A DNA stretch of 64,000 nt from Rodentibacter ratti (lineage in GTDB: Bacteria > Pseudomonadota > Gammaproteobacteria > Enterobacterales > Pasteurellaceae), in contig NZ_MLAJ01000015.1 in the NCBI RefSeq assembly GCF_002000485.1, forward strand, positions 32,977 to 96,976. Reading direction: 5' to 3'. A program made the translations under genes and the position numbers. Each line of letters starts with the position of its first letter. Within the stretch, counting starts at the first letter, position 1. Shown piece by piece: positions 56,066 through 64,000 of this stretch. The notes under the pieces were generated by a model. That model was not told the origin of the DNA. It did not search any database and saw only the letters and a list, made by a program, of their open reading frames with translations.

Positions 56066-57913
56066 ATGTCCCACTATTCCCCTTCCCCAAAAACACCGGA
56101 AAAACCCACCGCACTTTCCGTGCTAAATTCGGTGTTTGGTTATCAATCTTTCCGCAAAGGGCAGGAAGAAGTGATTAATGCCGCACTGAATGGACAAGAT
56201 TCTCTAGTGGTGATGGCGACGGGGAACGGTAAATCACTCTGTTATCAAATTCCGGCACTCTGTTTTAATGGGCTGACGCTGGTCATCTCCCCTCTCATTT
56301 CCTTAATGAAAGATCAGGTGGATCAATTACAGGCGAATGGTATTGAGGCCGATTTTCTCAATTCCAGCCAAACATTAGAACAGCAGCAACAAGTCCAAAA
56401 TAAGCTGATTTCAGGGAGTCTTAAACTCCTTTATATCTCACCGGAAAAGGTGATGACGAACAGCTTTTTCCAGCTGATTTCCTATTGCCAAGTCAGTTTT
56501 ATCGCGATTGATGAAGCACATTGCATTTCCCAATGGGGACATGATTTCCGCCTTGAATACACCCAGCTTGGCGGGCTAAAAGCCAGTTTTCCCAATGCAC
56601 CTATTATGGCACTCACCGCAACGGCGGATTACACGACACGGCAAGATATTCTCACGCATCTTAAACTGCAAAATCCTTACCAATATATTGGTAGTTTTGA
56701 TCGCCCAAATATTCGTTACACGCTGGAAGAAAAATTTAAGCCTATGGAGCAACTTGCCCGTTTCGTGTTAGCTCAAAAAGGTAAAAGCGGTATTGTTTAT
56801 TGTAACAGTCGTAATAAAGTCGAACGAATAGCAGAAAGTTTACGCCATAAAGGGGTATCCGCTGCGGCTTACCATGCAGGAATGGAAACCGCACAGCGTG
56901 AGCGTGTGCAACAGGATTTTCAACGTGATAATGTGCAAGTCGTGGTGGCAACCATTGCCTTTGGGATGGGGATCAATAAATCCAATGTACGTTTCGTGGC
57001 GCACTTTGATTTACCTCGCAGCATTGAATCTTACTATCAGGAAACCGGGCGTGCAGGGCGGGATGACTTACCCGCCGAAGCCGTATTATTTTACGAACCG
57101 GCAGACTATGCTTGGTTACAAAAAATCTTACTTGAGAAACCGGAAACACCCCAACGACAAATTGAGCAACATAAATTAGAAACCATTGGTGAGTTTGCCG
57201 AAAGCCAAACTTGCCGTCGCTTGGTGTTACTTAATTATTTCGGTGAACATCGCCAAACACCTTGCAATAACTGCGATATTTGCTTAGATCCACCAAAAAA
57301 ATATGACGGTTTAGTGGATGCGCAAAAAGTCATGTCCACTATTTACCGAGTAGGGCAATGTTTTGGGGCACAATATGTGATTGGTGTATTGCGAGGAATG
57401 CAAAATCAAAAAATCCTCGAACGACAACACGATAAACTCAGCGTTTATGGCATTGGTAAAGATAAGAGTAAGGAACATTGGCAATCGGTGATTCGCCAGT
57501 TGATTCACCTTGGTTTGATACAGCAGGTGATTGGCGAGTTTAATACCACATTGCAACTCACAGAAAATGCCAAATCCGTGCTAAAAGGAGAGGTACCCTT
57601 GGAACTCGCCATGCCACGTATTTCTGCAATCAGTAAAATTGCTCACAATCCGCAACGAAGCACGATTGTTACTTACGATAAAGATCTCTTTGCCCGTCTG
57701 CGTTTTTTACGCAAACAAATTGCCGACAAGGAAAATATCCCCCCTTATATTGTGTTCAATGATGCAACACTACAAGAAATGGCACAATATATGCCGACCT
57801 CTAACCTTGAAATGCTACAAATTAACGGCGTGGGATCAATCAAATTGGAACGTTTCGCCCAGCCCTTCATGACATTGATTAAAGAACATAAAGCGATTTT
57901 AGCGAAAGCTTAA
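56066..57913 (+). CDS. recQ: ATP-dependent DNA helicase RecQ
   Basis: This 615-residue helicase has Walker A MATGNGKSLCYQ (Lys56), DEAH box IAIDEAHCISQWGHD, helicase motif VI around YYQETGRAGRD, the zinc site CRRLVLLNYFGEH / CNNCDICLD, and a C-terminal HRDC domain (about 530-610). The Walker A loop reads GNGKS rather than the usual GGGKS. It acts in RecF-pathway repair and fork restart. The ATG at 56066 is one base after the cyaY stop. Confidence 0.96.
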   Translation: MSHYSPSPKTPEKPTALSVLNSVFGYQSFRKGQEEVINAALNGQDSLVVMATGNGKSLCYQIPALCFNGLTLVISPLISLMKDQVDQLQANGIEADFLNSSQTLEQQQQVQNKLISGSLKLLYISPEKVMTNSFFQLISYCQVSFIAIDEAHCISQWGHDFRLEYTQLGGLKASFPNAPIMALTATADYTTRQDILTHLKLQNPYQYIGSFDRPNIRYTLEEKFKPMEQLARFVLAQKGKSGIVYCNSRNKVERIAESLRHKGVSAAAYHAGMETAQRERVQQDFQRDNVQVVVATIAFGMGINKSNVRFVAHFDLPRSIESYYQETGRAGRDDLPAEAVLFYEPADYAWLQKILLEKPETPQRQIEQHKLETIGEFAESQTCRRLVLLNYFGEHRQTPCNNCDICLDPPKKYDGLVDAQKVMSTIYRVGQCFGAQYVIGVLRGMQNQKILERQHDKLSVYGIGKDKSKEHWQSVIRQLIHLGLIQQVIGEFNTTLQLTENAKSVLKGEVPLELAMPRISAISKIAHNPQRSTIVTYDKDLFARLRFLRKQIADKENIPPYIVFNDATLQEMAQYMPTSNLEMLQINGVGSIKLERFAQPFMTLIKEHKAILAKA

Positions 57914-57923
57914 AATAGAAATC

Positions 57924-57953
57924 AAAAGTGCGGTTAAAATTAACCGCACTTTT
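57924..57953. terminator. USS inverted-pair terminator between recQ and glpC
   Basis: AAAAGTGCGGTTA and TAACCGCACTTTT form a 13-bp stem with an AAAT loop between convergent genes. Confidence 0.85.
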
Positions 57954-57959
57954 TGTTCT

Positions 57960-59240
57960 CTATGCTTCCATCGACATACAAAGTAAAGTCAATGGGTGAA
58001 TGCAGGTCACCTTGGAAGACATATCAATTTGCCATTTACAGGTTTGGCATTCGGAAATGACATAATCAAATCCGCCTTCGTTGATATTGTCAAACAAGGT
58101 TTTGCCAATGGATTGTGCGGTATCATAGTTTTCCGCTTTAAAACCATAAGTACCGGCAATGCCGCAGCATTGTGACGGCAGCATAATGATTTCCAAACCC
58201 GGAATTTGTTTCAACACTTCCAACGTATAAGGCGCCCAACCGGCTTTTTCCACATGGCACGCCGTATGGTATGCCACCCGCAATTTAAGCGGTTTGAGCG
58301 GTAAGCTTTTGCCTTCTTTAAAAAGCTGATATAAGAAAGGGGTCACCATATGAATATACGGGCGAACTTTTGCATTGTCGATGCCTAAAATGTGATGATA
58401 TTCGTCCCGTAAATTTAACGTACAACTTGAGGCTTCACTAATCACCTCTAAGCCTTTTTCATCCACCATTTTGCCGATATAGTCGGTATTGAATCGGGCA
58501 ATGTTGCGCGCACGTTCAGGGAAACCATTCACCATTAAGGGTAAACCGCAACATTTTTCTTTTTCTAATAGCATCACGCCGATACCCATAGCATTGAATA
58601 CTTTCAAAAATTCTTTGCCCAGTTGGGGATTATTATAGTTCACATAACAGCCGTGATAATACGCCACTTTACGTTCAAAGTTTTTCTGTTCTTCTAAGGC
58701 ATTTTTCATATACCAGCTACGAAAGGTGCCAAAGGAATATTTCGGCAGCGTGCGTTTTTTGCTGATATTGAGGGTTTTCTCAAGCACAAATTTTGTTGCG
58801 CTCAGTCCTGTGATTCGGTTCACAATAGGGGCAAGAGGTGTGTTGAGTTTTCCCATCACATCGGTGTTACTCAAAATGGCATCACGCAATTTGTTCATCA
58901 ACGGTTTTTTCTGTTGTGCCAAATGATTATTGCGAGCCCGAACAATCAGATCACCAATTTTGACATCAGACGGACAAGCCACTTCACAACGTTTACAGTT
59001 CGTACAATATTTGAGGGCTTCATCATAAAGTTCGGCAGATTTTAAACGCAAACGCTCCCCATCAGGGCCGGATTGCTTCGGTCCGGGGTAAAGGGGATTA
59101 TTACGGGAAACCGGACAAACGGCAGTACAAGCAGTACATTTAATGCAGCTTTCAAAACTTTCATCAATATACTGATGGCTTGCCGGTGAATTGAGCGATT
59201 GTTTTGCGCTATCAATTAATCGTTGAATATTCGTATCCAT
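57960..59240 (-). CDS. glpC: Anaerobic glycerol-3-phosphate dehydrogenase subunit C
   Basis: This 426-residue iron-sulfur membrane-associated subunit passes electrons from GlpAB to menaquinone. Two ferredoxin-type clusters are visible: CIKCTACTAVCP and CTNCKRCEVACP. Two CCG heme/cluster-binding domains follow (KCCGLPL, QCCGIAGTYG). The ATG at 59240 lies 9 bp after the glpB stop. It is the third gene of glpABC. Confidence 0.96.
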   Translation of the reverse strand: MDTNIQRLIDSAKQSLNSPASHQYIDESFESCIKCTACTAVCPVSRNNPLYPGPKQSGPDGERLRLKSAELYDEALKYCTNCKRCEVACPSDVKIGDLIVRARNNHLAQQKKPLMNKLRDAILSNTDVMGKLNTPLAPIVNRITGLSATKFVLEKTLNISKKRTLPKYSFGTFRSWYMKNALEEQKNFERKVAYYHGCYVNYNNPQLGKEFLKVFNAMGIGVMLLEKEKCCGLPLMVNGFPERARNIARFNTDYIGKMVDEKGLEVISEASSCTLNLRDEYHHILGIDNAKVRPYIHMVTPFLYQLFKEGKSLPLKPLKLRVAYHTACHVEKAGWAPYTLEVLKQIPGLEIIMLPSQCCGIAGTYGFKAENYDTAQSIGKTLFDNINEGGFDYVISECQTCKWQIDMSSKVTCIHPLTLLCMSMEA

Positions 59241-59249
59241 TATCGCCCC

Positions 59250-60533
59250 CTATTTCGCCAAAATTTCGTCTGCTACGGTCAGTGCCGTGACCACTGCCAC
59301 TCCGGAACCACAACCCAGTTCTAACGCATTAAAACCGCCGATGACATTCCCCACCGCATATAAATTTGTTAAAAATTGACCGCTCTTTTGTACTTGGCAA
59401 TGCGCATTAACCACGACACCAGCAGATTGATAAGGTTGCGGATTAGAGAAACGGTTATCCGTCCAAGTGAAACGATCTTTTGCGTCAAAACCTTGTACAC
59501 CGATGATATCTGCATAAAACACCGGCTCGAAAATGCGATCAAATTCGGACATCAACCCTTTACTGAAAAAACTCCCTGAAGCAAGCACAAAATTATCGGC
59601 AACAATTTCCTCCTCATTGTGCAAGCGTGTCATAATGCAACGCACACGATCACCGTCAAAATGGGCTTTCACCGCACTATCACCATTCATCATTAAGCCC
59701 CCGAGAGATTCAAATCGGCGGCGTAATTGAACACGTTGGCGCATTCCCAGTAATGATGGCGGCAAAGTCGGTAATTCAAATAAAGCGAGTTTTGTGGCTT
59801 TGCGAAGTGCGGTCATAAATTCTTGATTTTCTAGCCCAAAGCACGCCGGCAAAAAGACGGCTTCCGCGCCTTGCGCTGAGTCCACAATTTCTTTCACCAA
59901 ATCATCAAAAGCCAATTTATGTTCTAAAAGCTGGGCGATATTGACACTGCGGAATTCTCGGGCATTTTGGCGAAGTTCGTCCAACTGTGGAATATTCAAG
60001 AAACCGCTGGTGACCTCACAATGAGCGAATTGTGCATTCAGCACTAAATTTGCCGCTAATAATTGCGGTTGGAAATCGTGATAACCTTCAATCCCCAACA
60101 CCGCAATGCGTTTGTGTGGGAAAGGCTCGTTTCCTACCACTGTCGGCACACTATTCGGGGAAAGCCATGTGCCACGCAAACTGCCCAGTCCGGTAACACG
60201 CCAATGATTTTTTTCACCCTCCCCCATTAAATGAAGGTTGAGGGACTCTGCTAAGCGTTCAAACGCCTGAGCCTTGCTCATCACTTGTTCTTCGCCCAAC
60301 AGACTATAAGGATGAGTCGGTAACGCAGTGCGAAGTGCGGTCAAATTTTCTGTTAAATTTTCCACCGCACTTCCATCCGGCAGACGGCTTAATAAATCAA
60401 AAGAACCAGACGCAAAGTCCATGGCGGCTTGCCCGTTATTGATAATCACGCAATGTTTACCACGCTGTTGAAGAGCGATGCCGCAAGTTAATCCAGCCAA
60501 ACCACCGCCAATAATTGCTACATCAAAATTCAT
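59250..60533 (-). CDS. glpB: Anaerobic glycerol-3-phosphate dehydrogenase subunit B
   Basis: This 427-residue FAD-linked subunit has the N-terminal nucleotide motif [21 protein letters not shown] and a C-terminal [10 protein letters not shown] block. It transfers electrons between GlpA and GlpC. The ATG at 60533 overlaps the glpA stop by 11 bp, typical of coupled subunits; the longer frame lacks homology. Confidence 0.95.
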   Translation of the reverse strand: MNFDVAIIGGGLAGLTCGIALQQRGKHCVIINNGQAAMDFASGSFDLLSRLPDGSAVENLTENLTALRTALPTHPYSLLGEEQVMSKAQAFERLAESLNLHLMGEGEKNHWRVTGLGSLRGTWLSPNSVPTVVGNEPFPHKRIAVLGIEGYHDFQPQLLAANLVLNAQFAHCEVTSGFLNIPQLDELRQNAREFRSVNIAQLLEHKLAFDDLVKEIVDSAQGAEAVFLPACFGLENQEFMTALRKATKLALFELPTLPPSLLGMRQRVQLRRRFESLGGLMMNGDSAVKAHFDGDRVRCIMTRLHNEEEIVADNFVLASGSFFSKGLMSEFDRIFEPVFYADIIGVQGFDAKDRFTWTDNRFSNPQPYQSAGVVVNAHCQVQKSGQFLTNLYAVGNVIGGFNALELGCGSGVAVVTALTVADEILAK

Positions 60534-62214
60534 TACTATCCGTCCCCTGTTGTGCTTGTTCTTCAAGCGGTTTCACATCATTCAAACCCAATACACTGCC
60601 ATACATCCAAGCGGTAAATTCCGCTTCACGAATCGCCTCGCCCCAAGCGATAGGTTGAATGCCACGCCAACGTTCTTCCATAAAAGCATTCAGTTGTGTG
60701 GTGGATTGACGAGGAGTAGCAACTTCAAAACGATTCATTAAACCGGCTGCACGGCAAGCACAAAGTTCTGCTTGGCAAGTCCCCATTCCCACACGGGTGC
60801 GGCGGCGTAAATCTACCAGATTATTCACGTCAAGTTCATCAATGGCATAGCGTACTTCACCTGCGGTCACCGCTTCACACTCGCACACCATGGAACGATC
60901 CAAACGGTCTGTTTGAAGCAATCGGCTTGCCCTTGCACCATGGCGATACACGGCGGAATAACGAATGGTACTTGGCAATGAAATCACTTTTTGATTGGTT
61001 TCTTGGCGGCTTTCCGTCGATCCCGGTAAAGGGCGATCTGCGGTAACACAAGGTGCATTTTTGTTCAGTTTTTTGCACACCAAATCCGTCGCCCATTCCG
61101 CCATTAAACGATAGGTCATCAATTTACCGCCGGTGATCGTGATAAATCCCTCTAAACCGTCACGCTCTGCGTGATCCAACAAGACAATTCCACGACTCAC
61201 ATTTCGACCGGACGGATCATCATCCGTCGCCACCAGTGGACGCACCCCCGCATAGGCACGAAGCACACGGGTATGACGTAAACTTGGTGCCAGTTTTTCG
61301 CCTTCACGGAAAAGAATATCCACTTCTTCGGGGGTGATTTCCATGTTATCAATTTGATCGTAAGGAATACGGCTGGAGGTGGTGCCAATCACGCAAATAG
61401 TATCACCCGGCACAAGAATATCCGCATCTGCCGGTTTACGGCAGCGGTTAATCACCATTTTATTGATACGATGCCCCATCACTAATAATGCCCCTTTTGC
61501 CGGGAACATTTTTATTTTGAGATCGGCATATTCCGCAATACCTTGTCCCCAGATTCCACTGGCATTCACCACCACAGGCGCAAAAAATTGGCGTTTTACT
61601 TTGTTTTTATGATCATAAACATCCACGCCAATGACTTTTCCCCCCTCTCTAATAAGATTTTTCACCTCACAATAAGTGAAGACTTTAGCACCGTTTTCCG
61701 TTGCATCCATCATATTGGAAGCAGTTAAACGAAAAGGGTCAATAGAACCGTCCGGCACCACGACAGCGCCCACTAAATTCGGATTAACGGAAGGTTCCAT
61801 AATCTTGGCAAGTTGAGGATCAATGGCAACCGCATCAATACCGGATTTTGTGCAGCTTTCAATGAAGGTTTTTTGATAGTCGAGGGAATCTTCAGGTAGG
61901 GTAATAAATAGACCTTCTGTTTCGTCCACACAATGACGAGCGATTTTGCGCAAAATACGGTTTTCTTTAATACATTCTTCCGCCGATTCCTGATCATTTA
62001 CCGCATAACGCGCGCCACTATGCAAAAGCCCATGATTACGCCCCGTTGCCCCTGTGGCAATATCACGACGTTCTAATAAAATGCAATTAATGCCACGTAA
62101 TGCACAATCACGAGCAATACCTGCGCCTGTTGCTCCGCCACCGATGATAATCACATCCGTTGATAAAGAAGAAAAATCTCCAACATCTCGATATAAATTA
62201 GGCGATAATCCCAT
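60523..62214 (-). CDS. glpA: Anaerobic glycerol-3-phosphate dehydrogenase subunit A
   Basis: This 563-residue FAD subunit oxidises sn-glycerol-3-phosphate to dihydroxyacetone phosphate. The FAD motif [21 protein letters not shown] is read from its start [17 protein letters not shown]. The C-terminal BFD-like domain has an iron-sulfur cysteine set ([16 protein letters not shown]). The ATG at 62214 is preceded by GGGGGTAAAC, and the protein begins MGLSPNLY. First gene of glpABC, under the CRP-site-bearing divergent promoter. Confidence 0.96.
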   Translation of the reverse strand: MGLSPNLYRDVGDFSSLSTDVIIIGGGATGAGIARDCALRGINCILLERRDIATGATGRNHGLLHSGARYAVNDQESAEECIKENRILRKIARHCVDETEGLFITLPEDSLDYQKTFIESCTKSGIDAVAIDPQLAKIMEPSVNPNLVGAVVVPDGSIDPFRLTASNMMDATENGAKVFTYCEVKNLIREGGKVIGVDVYDHKNKVKRQFFAPVVVNASGIWGQGIAEYADLKIKMFPAKGALLVMGHRINKMVINRCRKPADADILVPGDTICVIGTTSSRIPYDQIDNMEITPEEVDILFREGEKLAPSLRHTRVLRAYAGVRPLVATDDDPSGRNVSRGIVLLDHAERDGLEGFITITGGKLMTYRLMAEWATDLVCKKLNKNAPCVTADRPLPGSTESRQETNQKVISLPSTIRYSAVYRHGARASRLLQTDRLDRSMVCECEAVTAGEVRYAIDELDVNNLVDLRRRTRVGMGTCQAELCACRAAGLMNRFEVATPRQSTTQLNAFMEERWRGIQPIAWGEAIREAEFTAWMYGSVLGLNDVKPLEEQAQQGTDSNEF

Positions 62215-62317
62215 GTTTACCCCCAAAGCCCACAAAGAAATAATATAAAATAAAAACTAAACTGATTGTAGAGAATAACGCTTAAATTAACAATGTTTTG
62301 AGCGAAAAAGAAAATAA

Positions 62318-62339
62318 ATTTGTGACCGTGATCACATTA
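62318..62339. promoter_or_regulatory. CRP site, glpA-proximal
   Basis: TGTGA (62321-62325), CCGTGA, TCACA (62332-62336) is a perfect TGTGA-N6-TCACA. Its centre is about 71 bp upstream of the start inferred from a TACAAT box (62270-62265, minus strand), a class-I-like distance for glpA. Confidence 0.85.
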
Positions 62340-62370
62340 ATTTCACAAGCGCTCATTTTGATATAAATTT

Positions 62371-62433
62371 TTTGTGAAGAACATCACATTTTTTAATTCA
62401 AAAACTTTCTTATTTTTTATTTTTCATTATTAT
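62371..62433 (+). promoter_or_regulatory. CRP site and promoter for glpT
   Basis: TGTGA (62373-62377), AGAACA, TCACA (62384-62388) is a second perfect CRP site. A TATTAT -10 (62428-62433) puts its centre near -61, the class I position. Both glp units should therefore be cAMP-CRP activated when preferred sugars are absent. I found no convincing GlpR operator. Confidence 0.8.
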
Positions 62434-62503
62434 GCGCGCTGCCCCTTTCTTTTTTTAATTTTGAAAGGAAAACCATAATTATAAATGTTGTTGGAGAAAA
62501 ATT

Positions 62504-63946
62504 ATGTTCGGACCATTTAAACCCGCACCGCACATTGCGGAACTTCCGGCGGAAAAAATTGATTCTACCTATAAACGCTTACGTTGGCAGGTATTCGCAG
62601 GGATTTTCTTTGGTTATGCCGCTTACTATTTTGTGCGTGCAAACTTTGACTTGGCTCAAAAAGGTTTAATTGAAGCCGGTATGTATAACAAGGCTGAGTT
62701 GGGTCTTGTTGGTACAGCTGCCGGTTTAGCTTACGGTTTGTCAAAATTCTTTATGGCAATGCTTTCGGACCGTTCTAATCCGAAAGTCTTCTTACCATTC
62801 GGTTTATTGCTATCCGGTTTATGTATGACCATGATGGGCTTGTTCCCATGGGCAACATCCGGCATCGTTATCATGTGGATTATGATCTTCTTAAACGGTT
62901 GGTTCCAAGGAATGGGATGGCCTCCATGTGGACGTACGATGGTGCATTGGTGGTCTAAATCCGAACGCGGAACCATCGTTTCTATTTGGAATACCGCACA
63001 CAACCTTGGCGGTATGGTTCCGGGTGCTATGGTACTCCTAGCCGGTGCGATTTACTTCAGCACACACGGTGTTGAAGCAACGGCAAAAGATGTATGGCAA
63101 CAAGCCCTTTACTATCCGGGTATTGCTGCAATGATCATCGCGATTCCTATTTATCTTGTGATGAAAGATACCCCACAATCTTGTGGCTTACCGCCTGTTG
63201 AAAAATGGCGTAATGACTATCCGGATGACTATAACGAAAAAACTTACGAGCATGAGCTTTCTACCAAAGAAATCTTTATGACTTATGTGTTGAAAAACAA
63301 ACTATTATGGTACATCGCTATTGCTAACGTATTCGTTTACTTAATTCGCTACGGTGTATTGAAATGGTCACCGGTTTACTTAGGTGAAGTGAAACACTTC
63401 AACATTAAAGGTACCGCATGGGCATACACCATTTATGAATTAGCGGCAATTCCGGGTACATTATTATGCGGTTGGGTCTCTGACCATGTATTCAAAGGTA
63501 AACGCGGATTAACCGGTTTCATCTTCATGATCTTAACCACCATTGCGGTTGTGGCTTTATGGAAAAATCCGGCGACACCTGAAGCAGAGGTTGCCAGCTA
63601 CAGTGCATGGTATGAAAACCCATATCAATTAACCGACTTCATTTTAATGACAACGATCGGCTTCTTAATTTATGGCCCGGTAATGTTAATCGGTTTACAC
63701 GCCCTTGAACTTGCACCGAAAAAAGCCGCAGGTACAGCAGCAGGTTTCACCGGTTTATTCGGTTATTTAGGCGGTACGGTATCAGCCTCTGCCGTAGTAG
63801 GTTGGGCAGCTGAATATTACGGCTGGGACGGCGGTTTCTACGTGATGATTGCCGGCGGTATCTTAGCTGTATTATTACTTCTCAATGTAATGATTGAGGA
63901 AGGTAAACACAAAGCAAAATTAGGTGATACCTACGGTACCAAATAA
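62504..63946 (+). CDS. glpT: Glycerol-3-phosphate:phosphate antiporter
   Basis: This 480-residue MFS protein of the organophosphate:phosphate antiporter type has about 12 membrane segments. Family motifs are [19 protein letters not shown], the [12 protein letters not shown] loop, and the arginine-containing segments thought to bind phosphate. GTTGGAG lies before the ATG. It imports glycerol-3-phosphate that glpABC oxidises. Longer than E. coli GlpT (452 aa) mainly at the C-terminus. Confidence 0.96.
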   Translation: MFGPFKPAPHIAELPAEKIDSTYKRLRWQVFAGIFFGYAAYYFVRANFDLAQKGLIEAGMYNKAELGLVGTAAGLAYGLSKFFMAMLSDRSNPKVFLPFGLLLSGLCMTMMGLFPWATSGIVIMWIMIFLNGWFQGMGWPPCGRTMVHWWSKSERGTIVSIWNTAHNLGGMVPGAMVLLAGAIYFSTHGVEATAKDVWQQALYYPGIAAMIIAIPIYLVMKDTPQSCGLPPVEKWRNDYPDDYNEKTYEHELSTKEIFMTYVLKNKLLWYIAIANVFVYLIRYGVLKWSPVYLGEVKHFNIKGTAWAYTIYELAAIPGTLLCGWVSDHVFKGKRGLTGFIFMILTTIAVVALWKNPATPEAEVASYSAWYENPYQLTDFILMTTIGFLIYGPVMLIGLHALELAPKKAAGTAAGFTGLFGYLGGTVSASAVVGWAAEYYGWDGGFYVMIAGGILAVLLLLNVMIEEGKHKAKLGDTYGTK

Positions 63947-63957
63947 TTAGCGTAAAC

Positions 63958-63993
63958 AAGGCGACGGGCAAATGCTTAAGTCGCCTTTTTTAT
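63958..63993 (+). terminator. Terminator of glpT
   Basis: AAGGCGAC (63958-63965) and GTCGCCTT (63980-63987) form an 8-bp stem followed by a T run. Confidence 0.8.
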
Positions 63994-64000
63994 TTTTAAC

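Noticed and set aside
62281..62360. GlpR operator near the glp promoters
   Set aside because: Short stretches such as TTTTGAGCG and CGCTCATTTTG are only partial half-site matches and are explained equally well by chance in AT-rich DNA.
1..64000. tRNA, rRNA and CRISPR arrays
   Set aside because: I read the gaps on both strands and saw no cloverleaf-like or rRNA-like sequence and no regularly spaced short repeats.

Overview
The window is chromosomal DNA from a gamma-proteobacterium of the family Pasteurellaceae. The strongest sign is the 9-bp DNA uptake signal AAGTGCGGT (Hin-type USS), which occurs dozens of times on both strands, often as inverted pairs between convergent genes. Protein sequences and lengths (861-aa MutS, 224-aa Rpe and Gph, 563-aa GlpA, an HMW1C-like N-glycosyltransferase) point the same way. 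Base composition and the rimO/N-glycosyltransferase pair make Aggregatibacter my best guess over Haemophilus proper, but the genus is inferred, not proven.

Layout. 1-11350 is housekeeping: plsC (cut by the window edge), lpxH, an AhpD-like protein, a formate/nitrite-type channel, a DUF924 protein, purL behind a perfect PurR operator, mutS and pldB. 11646-16464 is an accessory block: three secreted Sel1-repeat proteins around a ComEC-like metallo-beta-lactamase-fold protein, a TGA-interrupted small membrane gene, a DUF805 membrane protein and a secreted protein of unknown function. 16527-22061 holds asd, a cytoplasmic N-glycosyltransferase with an unusual basic tail (operon with rimO), and an MgtC-like protein. 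22311-27597 is a Fur-box-preceded TonB receptor plus M16 protease pair, resembling protease-associated import systems. 27689-42884 contains proS, a lipoprotein, potD, a PuuB-like oxidase, asnC/asnA, rpiA-serA, hemW, an MFS carrier, lon (with a sigma-32 promoter) and rpe-gph. 43033-49779 carries an OsmB-like lipoprotein, a DUF4298 protein and the oxidative pentose-phosphate genes gnd, pgl and zwf, interrupted by a PD-(D/E)XK-like protein and an Asp/Glu racemase, followed by cysQ. 49810-53068 has a tandem triplet of small membrane proteins and an OPT transporter. 53210-57913 has nudE, hslR, lysA-lptM and cyaY-recQ. 57960-63946 is the glycerol-3-phosphate regulon: glpABC divergent from glpT, with two perfect CRP sites between them.

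How the genes work together. zwf, pgl, gnd, rpe and rpiA cover the oxidative and isomerisation steps of the pentose phosphate pathway. purL uses the ribose phosphate it makes. glpT and glpABC import and anaerobically oxidise glycerol-3-phosphate. asd and lysA act at the two ends of diaminopimelate/lysine synthesis. Recurrent themes are USS copies encoded inside signal peptides, USS inverted pairs acting as terminators, and a roughly 70-bp three-hairpin repeat present in two copies, one of which forms part of the protease gene's signal peptide. I saw no rRNA, tRNA, insertion sequence, prophage or CRISPR array. No gap between genes exceeds about 300 bp.
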